Below the pieces are notes generated by a model, which made no database searches, was not told the DNA's origin, and saw only the letters and a program-made list of their open reading frames with translations. This document shows, in pieces, positions 1 to 8,141 of a DNA stretch of 64,000 bases (position 1 is its first letter; each line of letters starts with the position of its first letter). The position numbers and the translations under genes were made by a program. Source of the DNA: Acrasis kona (lineage: Eukaryota > Heterolobosea > Eutetramitea > Acrasida > Acrasidae); the NCBI GenBank assembly GCA_026419775.2, contig JAOPGA020001391.1:52378-116377 (forward strand), in the 5' to 3' direction.

Positions 1-102
1 AACTTCTAAAAAACTTAAATTATGCACAGATCCATTCTATGTATTTTGGATATCGTTGTAACTATTTAATTCGATTTTGTTGTAAACTTGTGTCAAAGTT
101 TT

Positions 103-771
103 ATGAGCTTTACTTACTGCGAGGACGGGTTCTACGAAGAATGTATTTGTGCAGTTTGTCACGATGTATTGGATAATCCAGTTTTTATTGATGCATGCGA
201 TCATGTGTTCTGTAAGTTATGCATACAGCAGTGTATGTCACATGAAAAGACATGCCCAGTGTGTAGAACAAGCATAGATAATAGGAATGTTAGGGAAGCT
301 TCTAGAATGATCACAAATATTTTGGACAAATTGATGGTATCATGTAACGATTGTGGCGAAAAGATGAGAAGAAACAAGTTCGAAGCACACACACAAGAAT
401 GTAGATATGTATGCCCCCTAGGTTGTGGTGACACATTATCTTTGTCAACACACGCTCAGCATAACATGATTTGTTCAAAAGCAGTTATACATTGTCCAGC
501 ACATGAGGTTGGTTGCCCATATGTGAGTGAGAGAAACATAATGGTGCACCACATAGAAATTTGTGCTTTTCACCAACTTAGAGGCTTAATTACAGACTGT
601 AAAACTTGTATAAAACATTTGATGAATAGGAATGAAGCCCTGGAGCAAAAGATTGAACTTTTGACGGGAGAGGCTGAACAACAAAATCACTTTCCAAGTG
701 TTCCACAAGCCCCCATGCATGTATATCCGTCCGAATATGATGAAGATAGTAGCGGGTGCGTGATTTTGTAA
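103..771 (+). CDS. RING plus TRAF-type zinc-finger protein with C-terminal CaaX box
   Basis: This 222-residue protein opens with a C3HC4 RING finger (about residues 14-55; CAVC, then CDHVFC, then CPVC), the fold of E3 ubiquitin ligases. Cys/His-rich TRAF-type zinc fingers follow (about 75-165) and then a short helical segment. It ends in SGCVIL, a CaaX box with terminal Leu, which predicts geranylgeranylation and membrane attachment. I chose the ATG at 103; the in-frame codon upstream is TTG. A TTGTAAAC element lies at about 80-87. RING-TRAF proteins are common in amoebae and usually carry a MATH domain, which is absent here. Ubiquitin-ligase activity at a membrane is inferred; substrates are unknown. 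Confidence 0.85.
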   Translation: MSFTYCEDGFYEECICAVCHDVLDNPVFIDACDHVFCKLCIQQCMSHEKTCPVCRTSIDNRNVREASRMITNILDKLMVSCNDCGEKMRRNKFEAHTQECRYVCPLGCGDTLSLSTHAQHNMICSKAVIHCPAHEVGCPYVSERNIMVHHIEICAFHQLRGLITDCKTCIKHLMNRNEALEQKIELLTGEAEQQNHFPSVPQAPMHVYPSEYDEDSSGCVIL

Positions 772-1003
772 ATATTGTATTACCTCGGAAATGACTGTAT
801 ATAATTGTCGCGAATATGTTGCTTTGTATTTGATAAAAAGTATTTTAATTTAGTTGCTTTTAAATCATACTCCACCAGTCTTGAATCTAACAATATGAAT
901 CTACACAAAAAGTAATTTTTCATTTGTTGTCTGCATGCGGTGTAGATCAAGATGCATCTTTTTTTGCTGAAAGTTGATCTCACGAAAGTGTTTCTATACA
1001 AGA

Positions 1004-1715
1004 TTATTCCCTTTTCTTATATGATGCGTTTAGTTTGATAATACACCTACTAGTACTTTCTGTTATGACCTTTGATCCATCTTGGTCAACCATTTTTACC
1101 AGAAATTCTGCCCGTGAGAAAAACATCAATGGATGTTTGGGTTACCACACTATACTAAAAATTATTTAATACGAACACACCAGCCTCCGTTGCGTATAAT
1201 TTGATCAACATCAGCTTTGGAACAAAAGGGGTCTAGGATTTCAAACTAAACTAACGCTAACACTTTTTCGGAGAAATTCTTTAAACACGATTTGATCTTT
1301 AGCAGTTGGAATTGGAGATATAACAGGGCGAACGAAGGACTGTGACAAGGAAGTCTTTTTCATTAGTAAGAAATTCAAGTAATAATAAAAAACCAAGAAA
1401 GAACCTCATGGGAACGGACTAGGAAGGTGATCATCCCGCTCATTAACAAATACTTGACATTCATTCAGCCATCAGCGTTGAAGGTCGCCACGTCACGAGT
1501 AAAAGACAAATCAGTTATCTAACAAATGAAAAATATAATGCATATGAGCACACAACATAAATTATCTTACTTTGAAACATTCTTCTTTGTATTTCTCCGC
1601 ATGCAACACAACAACTGCCTGTGGGTTCTTCTTTAAAAAACAACAGGCTACATATGGGACCTGTATTGTAATTGTTATTTTAGTATTGGTCCGCGATATT
1701 GACTATTATTATCAT
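1004..1715 (-). CDS. Probable short multi-exon gene of unknown function, divergent from PABP
   Basis: No long frame exists here, but phase-compatible GT-AG joins chain good coding segments on the minus strand. Proposed exons are 1704-1715, 1571-1660, 1492-1518, 1405-1452, 1264-1354, 1173-1232 and 1004-1107, giving 143 residues. The best supported are 1571-1660 (30 codons), 1264-1354, and the last exon, which ends in NASYKKRE and a TAA. One intron would be only 31 nt. The middle exons (1405-1518) are least certain: a competing reading runs through 1492 to a TGA. I recognise no family. The start lies 136 bp from that of PABP, so the two would share a bidirectional promoter. Confidence 0.4.
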
Positions 1716-1851
1716 TTCACAAAAGTTGAGTTAACAGTTTGTGAAAAATAGCAAAAGCAAACCACACCTCGTATTTTTCCATTACGAGCACCCAGATAAT
1801 CATACACATAAGAAAAAACAAAAAAAATCAGAAAACTACAAAAACAAAAAT

Positions 1852-3759
1852 ATGAACAACACTTATTCCTCAGGATCTTTATACGTTGGTGATTTACATG
1901 CCGACGTTACTGAAGCCCTTCTTTTCGACGTATTCCGTGAAGTCGGTCCTATTGCATCCATCCGTGTGTGCAGAGACAGCATCACGCGCAAGTCCCTTGG
2001 CTACGGCTACGTAAACTTCCAGAATCCAGCAGATGCAGAGTTAGCACTTGACACATTGAACTACACTACTGTGAACAGCATACCCATCCGTATTATGTGG
2101 AGTCAACGTGACCCCAGCGTCAGAAAGAGTGGCATTGGAAACGTCTTCATCAAGAATCTAGACCCAACCATCGATAACAAGTCATTGTACGATACCTTTA
2201 GTGCTTTTGGAAACATTCTTTCATGCAAGGTTGAGACGGAGACCGTCAAGGTCAAGGGTGCTGATGGAGAAGAAACCACTCAAAGCAATGGATACGGTTT
2301 CGTTCATTTCGAGACACAAGAGGCCGCCGAACAAGCCATCGCCAAGGTCAACAACATGCATCTCAACGGCAAGCAAGTATACGTCGGACCCTTCATCCGC
2401 AGAGCAGAGAGACTCAAATCAGACAGCAACGACGACCGTTACACCAATGTATACGTAAAGAACCTAGACAAGGGCGTTTCTGAACAAGAGCTAAGGGACA
2501 TTTTCGTCAAGTATGGAGAAATTCAATCAGCAGTCGTCATGACCGAGGAGGGAAGCGATGCATCAAAGGGATTCGCATTCATTAATTTTGTAGACCACGA
2601 AGCAGCCGCAGCAGCAGTCGAGGGCATGAAGGACTTTGAATTGTCAGGAAAGAAGATTTTCGTCGGACGCGCTCAAAAGAAATCCGAACGCCAATCACAA
2701 CTACGCGACATGTTTGAAAAGTTAAAGATTGAAAGATTAAACAAGTACAAGGGAGTCAACGTCTACGTCAAGAATCTAGACGACACCGTGGACGACGAGA
2801 TGCTAAGGAAGGAATTTGCTGGATTCGGAGAGATCACCAGCGCCAAGGTGATGCGCGACGATAAGGACGTGAGCAAGGGATTCGGTTTCGTGTGCTTCCA
2901 AAACCCAGAGGATGCTCAAAAGGCCATCGGAGAGATGAGCAACAAGATGGTGGGCACCAAGCCATTATACTGTGCACTGGCCCAACGCAAGGATCAACGC
3001 AAACAACAATTGGAACAACAATATGCACGCAGACCGGTGCCCAACCCACAAATGATGCCAGGATTCGCACCACCCATGGGATACTTTGGACCACCAATGG
3101 GCCACATGGGCGCGCCCAACCAACGTCCACAAGGACCACCACAAGGATACTACCCACAACCAGGTCAAATGAAGGGCGGTCCAAGGGCCTTCCCACAACC
3201 AGGTCGTGGTTTCCCACAACCCATGATGGGTCAACCCCAACAACCCATGAACCCCAACATGAACTATGCTCATGCATTGGGACGCGGCGGTCCAGCTCCA
3301 AGAGGACGCGGCGGTGTTCAAAAGGGACCACAAGTGGTACAGGGCGCTCCACAGGGAGGCATGGCACGCGGAGGCAACGCACCACGCGGCGGATCAAGCG
3401 CAAACTACAAGTTCACAGCTGCCACTCGCAACAGGCCCAACGAACAAACGCCACACAATCAACAACAATTACCCGTCCCACAATCACCACAACAACCCAG
3501 CGACGACGACGTATTCACATTAGAGAACTTGGCTCAATTGGACGAGGCCAAGCTACAAGATGTTTTGGGAGAGCGTTTGTTCCCATTGGTACAAGCACAA
3601 GAGAAGGATTTGGCACCAAAGATTACCGGCATGTTGTTGGATATGGACGTTGCTGATATTTTGCACTTGATCGAATCGCAGGATGCATTGCGCGATAAGA
3701 TTGCTGAGGCTCGTTTGGTATTGGAGGACCACGCCAAGCATGAGCAAGAGAGCAGTTAA
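1852..3759 (+). CDS. PAB1: Cytoplasmic poly(A)-binding protein
   Basis: This 635-residue protein has the canonical PABP layout: four RRMs (about 9-85, 96-185, 197-277, 302-380), each with RNP2/RNP1 motifs such as SLYVGDL, NVFIKNL and GYGYVNF. A Met/Gly/Pro/Gln-rich linker and a C-terminal MLLE/PABC domain (about 557-630) follow. It binds mRNA poly(A) tails and links them to eIF4G and other PAM2-bearing partners. RRM2 carries an insertion of roughly eight residues (KGADGEETT) before RNP1. I used the ATG at 1852; the frame extends upstream only through a GTG. Length matches human PABPC1. Codon use looks strongly biased, as expected for high expression. Confidence 0.97.
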   Translation: MNNTYSSGSLYVGDLHADVTEALLFDVFREVGPIASIRVCRDSITRKSLGYGYVNFQNPADAELALDTLNYTTVNSIPIRIMWSQRDPSVRKSGIGNVFIKNLDPTIDNKSLYDTFSAFGNILSCKVETETVKVKGADGEETTQSNGYGFVHFETQEAAEQAIAKVNNMHLNGKQVYVGPFIRRAERLKSDSNDDRYTNVYVKNLDKGVSEQELRDIFVKYGEIQSAVVMTEEGSDASKGFAFINFVDHEAAAAAVEGMKDFELSGKKIFVGRAQKKSERQSQLRDMFEKLKIERLNKYKGVNVYVKNLDDTVDDEMLRKEFAGFGEITSAKVMRDDKDVSKGFGFVCFQNPEDAQKAIGEMSNKMVGTKPLYCALAQRKDQRKQQLEQQYARRPVPNPQMMPGFAPPMGYFGPPMGHMGAPNQRPQGPPQGYYPQPGQMKGGPRAFPQPGRGFPQPMMGQPQQPMNPNMNYAHALGRGGPAPRGRGGVQKGPQVVQGAPQGGMARGGNAPRGGSSANYKFTAATRNRPNEQTPHNQQQLPVPQSPQQPSDDDVFTLENLAQLDEAKLQDVLGERLFPLVQAQEKDLAPKITGMLLDMDVADILHLIESQDALRDKIAEARLVLEDHAKHEQESS

Positions 3760-4065
3760 GCGATGCGTTTGGAAGGGGCATACTCGTGTATCCATTTCGA
3801 CCAGTGCACCTATGCTAATTTTTATTTGGTCGAATGATATTGGTTAAACGTTGCATAGACTAGTTTATTAAAACATTGTTTTTTGCCAAATTCTTGTTTG
3901 ATTGCCTTGTCGCCTTTCTCTGATCACACGTACGAAATGAGGACAAGTGGTTTTTTAATTGTCACTGCATACATCATGGATTGTGAGTCTAGAGACGTAT
4001 TCGGCGTCATCATTTTGTTGATGACAAGTCATATCTGCCATTTGCGCATACTTGATCAATTAACT

Positions 4066-4472
4066 CTAGAACTTTTCTTGTTGGGTGAACTCTAACTTTT
4101 GTTGGAGAGATGTACTTGTCCACAAAGTTTTTACACTACTTGGCTCAAAGAGGACTTTCACTACCTTGCATACTGCTACCCCGCTTCCTCTATAGAGGCT
4201 GCCAAGAATTGAGTCAGGCCAACTAAAACGCTCTAACTGGTTAGAGTTCCACCGTGGAGATGTTATTGGGTGGCCTTCTGCTTGGTTAAAAGTTCTCGTT
4301 GAATAAATTTTTTTTATTGTTTAAATACAATCTAACATTTGCTCATGCTGAAGGTAATGTGAGTTCCAAGCTTCTAATCATGAAATGTATAATGCGTGAT
4401 GACTGTCTCCACAATATAAGAAGTGTTGTGTGCTCTTGACGTTAATCTTGATAATCTTCGATATATATGCAT
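4066..4472 (-). CDS. Probable small protein with mitochondrial-type N terminus, frame interrupted once
   Basis: The ATG at 4472 follows directly after ATTTACA and starts an Arg/Ser-rich leader (MHIYRRLSRLTSRAHNTS) that resembles a mitochondrial presequence. Coding continues to 4329, a 48-nt intron (4281-4328) follows, and the second exon (4066-4280) ends in a TAG. The first exon needs one extra base near 4380 (GATTAG read as GATTTAG) to stay open; I attribute this to an assembly error or mutation. A longer alternative tail exists in another frame of the second exon (to 4010). No family recognised. The gene is convergent with PABP, so 3760-4065 is a shared 3' region. Confidence 0.42.
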
Positions 4473-4878
4473 TGTAAATTTATTGGGATTTTAACTACAA
4501 TGCGGAATTATAAGTGGGCCAATATTGAGGGGTTTGGATGCTGCTCGGTCATGATGGATTATTGACATCATGTGATTTCTGGACTCGTTGAAGAGTTTAT
4601 TTTTGTAAATCTGCTTTCATAGGGTCATTAAACCTTTCATATTGTTTTCGTGCCTTCTAGTTCTTTCGGGAGATAAAAATAAATGGACGTTTGTTTTGTT
4701 TCTTAATGAACAACTCTCATCTCAGAAACTAATTAGTTTTGTAATATTGTGATTTGTCATCGACGTCAACAATTAGTGACTAACGTTTGATTTGCCATGT
4801 TTGGTGGCGCTTATGTGAGACTTGTTCTGGATGATTATGAGTTTTTGATTTTACAAGAATTATTCAACAAAATCACAA
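4473..4878. other. Divergent intergenic region before the FHA gene
   Basis: About 400 bp separate the minus-strand start at 4472 from the FHA gene start at 4879. I see no convincing coding segment. It contains TTTTTGTAAAT (around 4600), a TTTTGTAATATTG stretch (about 4737-4749) and a TTTTACAAG close to the FHA start, all variants of the start-proximal element seen across the window. Confidence 0.4.
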
Positions 4879-6900
4879 ATGCACACAGACGCTCCAAAAC
4901 CGAGGAGGATCTATGGACACTTGCTAGTAAAGAATGATTCTGGCGAACAAAAGTTGGATATCTACAAAGAAGGTTTAATGATTGGATCTGATGAGAACGT
5001 TAGTGACTTTGTAATCAAAAATGTCGGACTTGGTGTAGTCAATGCAAGACACGCCGAGATTTTTATACAATTGCACTCTCACAAAATCAGTGTGAGAAGG
5101 GCAGAAGGTGCTATGGATTCAACTTTACTAGTGAACGGAAGAGCCATTCAAAGCGTCGAGTTAAAGAACAACGACGAGATAACGATTGGTGTACACCCTT
5201 CAATCACTACTTTTACATTGACCTACCCCACCAAGAGGGAGTTATCTGGTGACTCGAGTGCAGTCGAACTTACCCCAGTAAAGAAGAAGGAGATTAGACA
5301 GGATACGCCATTCCCCACAAAGAGGTTCGAAACATCACTTCCAGGTTCTACCCCTCTTAAACTGAGGAAACGTGGCAGGGCCTTGACCGAGCAACAAGAG
5401 CAAGAGTCAGAGGATCAAAAAACAAAGAAAATAAAAACTAGTGAAGATTCGGTTGAATCATTCGAAAGCCAGGAAGTGTCCACAACTCATTCTGATTATG
5501 TCAACGTCAACTCGGAGGTGTCTGAGGAGATTGCAGACGCACTTGGGTTGGACCAACCAGTGACAGAGAATGAAAGCAGCTTACTTTACAATGCAGATGA
5601 CGTTAAGACTAGTTCAATTAACGAGCAAATTCAAGAAGAAGCCACCCAAGAGGACTTGCAACAGGATGTAGAGGAAAAATACATTGATGAGTACTTGGCA
5701 AACGACTCTCGTGAAGTAGCCGCTGTTGAGATCAACTTTGAGGATGATGACGCCACCATGGAAGATTATCTGGAAGATGATGAGAAAGTATTGTCACAAC
5801 CAATAGAGAATGAAAGCGAAAAAGTGGACACTATAGAAGACGTTCCAACTTCAGAAGAAATCCAAGTCTCCGATAAAGTCGACGTTGATTATGTAAATAC
5901 GCAAAAGCAAGATGTATCCGAAGAACTTTCAGATGAGGATAACGAAGACATGCCTTTGGATTATCAGAACGAAGATTCCATCGTTGACGAAGAAGCTTCA
6001 CGTTTGTCCTCAGACGTCGACGATGTCGATTCTAACGAAAGTGAAGATGAGGAGCCAACCGAACCACCTGTCATGAAATTATCCTCCTCCTCAGCACCCG
6101 ATCCAATGGTTGTCGAGCCAACTCTCACCCAACAGCAACAAGAACAACATTTGAAAAAACTGGAAAATTCATTGTCATCACTCCAGCATGAACATGATGC
6201 ACTGGTCGCAAAAGCAAAATTATATGAGGAGGAGTTGGTTGACTTACAGGAACATGTTCTCGATTTGGAAAGACAGAAAACTGAACAAAGTGACTACAGC
6301 CAAAAACTAAAAGAAAAGATTAGCAGTTTGAAACGGGATAAAGCACAACTCCAACAAGATATTAAAACCGTTGAGACTGAACTTGATAATGTAGAATCTC
6401 AGTTGACCGATCTTGAGGAGACACATCAGAACGAGTTGGATTCTAACGAAAAGACGACCAAAGGACTTCGAGACGAAATTGAACTTTTGAAAAAGAGTCA
6501 CAGCACAAGAGAAAGCGATCTAACAAAAAGAATCACAAATTTGAACCAAAAACTTTTAAACATGGAAACGAGTCAAACCAACTTGAAAGCAGATTTGGAA
6601 AAGGAAAAGAAGGGATTCCAACAAATTGAGCAAGAATACATTTCAGAGTTGAGCAGACAAAAACAAGAATTAAAGAAGCAGTATGAAGAACATTGCCTCC
6701 TTGAAAAACAGTTATACGAACAGATAGCAGCACTCAAAGACCGTCACGAAGATGATTTGGATCGAGTGGTTGAGAACGATGCTAAACTTCACCGATACAA
6801 TTTGGAAAGACAGAGTTTGAAGGAGAGACTGTCATTATTGGAATCGGAAGTAAATGCACAAGAAGCGCAGGAGCCTAAAAGTTCTTGTAATATATTGTAA
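4879..6900 (+). CDS. FHA domain / acidic / coiled-coil protein with CaaX box
   Basis: This 673-residue protein starts with an FHA domain (about 12-105), with the pattern LMIGSDENVSDFVI, NARHAEI, LVNGRAI and NNDEITIG expected of a phosphothreonine-binding fold. A long acidic, probably disordered region (about 180-400) follows, then an extended coiled coil (about 415-655) rich in Leu, Glu, Lys and Gln heptads. It ends in KSSCNIL, a CaaX box with terminal Leu that predicts geranylgeranylation. FHA plus coiled coil plus a lipid anchor suggests a phospho-dependent membrane tether, analogous in outline to SLMAP, which instead uses a membrane helix. That comparison is inference. The stop lies 15 bp from that of the convergent PAP2-like gene. 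Confidence 0.85.
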   Translation: MHTDAPKPRRIYGHLLVKNDSGEQKLDIYKEGLMIGSDENVSDFVIKNVGLGVVNARHAEIFIQLHSHKISVRRAEGAMDSTLLVNGRAIQSVELKNNDEITIGVHPSITTFTLTYPTKRELSGDSSAVELTPVKKKEIRQDTPFPTKRFETSLPGSTPLKLRKRGRALTEQQEQESEDQKTKKIKTSEDSVESFESQEVSTTHSDYVNVNSEVSEEIADALGLDQPVTENESSLLYNADDVKTSSINEQIQEEATQEDLQQDVEEKYIDEYLANDSREVAAVEINFEDDDATMEDYLEDDEKVLSQPIENESEKVDTIEDVPTSEEIQVSDKVDVDYVNTQKQDVSEELSDEDNEDMPLDYQNEDSIVDEEASRLSSDVDDVDSNESEDEEPTEPPVMKLSSSSAPDPMVVEPTLTQQQQEQHLKKLENSLSSLQHEHDALVAKAKLYEEELVDLQEHVLDLERQKTEQSDYSQKLKEKISSLKRDKAQLQQDIKTVETELDNVESQLTDLEETHQNELDSNEKTTKGLRDEIELLKKSHSTRESDLTKRITNLNQKLLNMETSQTNLKADLEKEKKGFQQIEQEYISELSRQKQELKKQYEEHCLLEKQLYEQIAALKDRHEDDLDRVVENDAKLHRYNLERQSLKERLSLLESEVNAQEAQEPKSSCNIL

Positions 6901-6915
6901 TTTATTTTTTTAATT

Positions 6916-8085
6916 TTATTTGTTATGTAATTGTTCAACCAAAGAACTTGGAAACTTGATTTTTCTGTACGTAGACGCCGATGGAGGCGATCGTAAGGAG
7001 AAAACTCGCATTTTCTGCGGTTTTTGGTTTTCTTCTGGTGGATCAATTCGTACCTCTACATCATCCTCATAATCAGATAGTTCGTCATTCTCTGAAAGTT
7101 GCTGCTCAGGAATTGAATCTTCTTTAACTACAGTTTTGTGCAGCACTTCTCCAACCTTTTCCCAAAAGAAGAAACTTGGTATGTGACTATTGAGTGCAAT
7201 ATATTTACTGCGATAGGAGGCTAGTGCTAAAACTGCTCCAATAAAACTTCCCACTAGAATTTGCTCCATGCTGTGGGAGTGATCCCAAAGACCTGTGGTG
7301 CTAACAAACATAATAACAGACACACTTGGGAACATCAAAACCCATAATTTCCACATGTGACCCATGTCGAAATTGAAGCAGGAGTGTTTATTACCAAGAT
7401 ACAATATAAAATACAACCAACCAGACATTGCAGTGGAGGCTCTTCCACTTGGGAAGGCAGGTCTCAGATTGTACAAGATATCACTACGTTGTAGATATCT
7501 GGATTGGGAAGAGGCCACCACTTGCACTGCAGTACAAACTTCGGAAGGTAAAAAATAAACAACAGAACTTAAAGATGTTGTTCTTTGATTTGTTAGTATT
7601 GCTACTTTTTCCATGTCCGGCAAACATTTTTTATTTATGAAGTTTGGTGCATAACCTCCAATGACCAACCATATAAAGCTCGTGGTAAATATGCTACCAA
7701 GCAATGATAATACAAATCCAAGTATCATGTGGTGCAAGTCTCGAGAATTCTTGATATACACAAGATTATATACAATCAAAAAGCTAAATGGTAGAACCGC
7801 ATTTAGGAGAAGGCACACCCACAATGGAGCTACCTCCTCTACATCAGGGTATGACAAATCTGGATCATCCAACCTAAAAGGTCTCTCTCTAGGATGAATA
7901 ATCGCGAATAATAAAATATACAACGCTAATAGTGTTATGCACACATATTCTGCAACATATGACGAAAAGGGCACTCCTTGTCCAACCGATTTCGGTGTAT
8001 CTGTTGTTCTCGAATGCTCATTCGTTGCAATAAATGTTAATCGTTTCTCCTTGAGGTACTCAGGAGGTAGGTCCCAATATGTCAT
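6916..8085 (-). CDS. PAP2/lipid phosphate phosphatase-like membrane protein with degenerate active site
   Basis: This 389-residue protein has about six hydrophobic helices and a PAP2-type core. The family motifs are KxxxxxxRP, PSGH and SRxxxxxHxxxD. Here the second reads RPAFPSGRAST (His replaced by Arg), and the third reads TTGLWDHSHSMEQ (Arg and final Asp lost, His kept). The acid-base His and supporting residues are therefore missing, and activity on lipid phosphates is doubtful. The C-terminal tail is acidic and cytosolic. I used the ATG at 8085; the frame extends to a TTG at 8100. The stop TAA lies in CAAATAAAA, so it may coincide with the poly(A) signal. A sphingosine-phosphate-phosphatase-like origin is possible. 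Confidence 0.75.
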   Translation of the reverse strand: MTYWDLPPEYLKEKRLTFIATNEHSRTTDTPKSVGQGVPFSSYVAEYVCITLLALYILLFAIIHPRERPFRLDDPDLSYPDVEEVAPLWVCLLLNAVLPFSFLIVYNLVYIKNSRDLHHMILGFVLSLLGSIFTTSFIWLVIGGYAPNFINKKCLPDMEKVAILTNQRTTSLSSVVYFLPSEVCTAVQVVASSQSRYLQRSDILYNLRPAFPSGRASTAMSGWLYFILYLGNKHSCFNFDMGHMWKLWVLMFPSVSVIMFVSTTGLWDHSHSMEQILVGSFIGAVLALASYRSKYIALNSHIPSFFFWEKVGEVLHKTVVKEDSIPEQQLSENDELSDYEDDVEVRIDPPEENQKPQKMRVFSLRSPPSASTYRKIKFPSSLVEQLHNK

Positions 8086-8141
8086 CAAGTTGTCCGTCAA
8101 CCAAAGCTTACAAAAATAATTGTTGAAGTTGGTATTTCAAT
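8086..8141. promoter_or_regulatory. 56-bp bidirectional promoter
   Basis: Only 56 bp separate the start codons of the PAP2-like gene (minus) and RPC2 (plus). The segment contains GCTTACAAAAATAATTG, which reads as TTTTTGTAAGC toward the PAP2-like gene, matching the element found near many starts in this window. Both 5' UTRs must be very short or overlap. Confidence 0.6.

Noticed and set aside
2834..3656. Long antisense and alternate-frame ORFs within PABP
   Set aside because: They mirror the repetitive Gly/Pro/Gln linker codons of PABP and have no domain or splice support.
4141..4270. tRNA-like B-box (GGTTAGAGTTCC) in the spacer after PABP
   Set aside because: No A-box, acceptor stem or terminator run; the strand opposite carries a coding frame instead.
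7470..7640. Intron in the PAP2-like gene (GTAGCA to CCGAAG, minus strand)
   Set aside because: 67 nt is not a multiple of three, and the frame continues in phase through it; removal would destroy the downstream RPAFPSG segment.
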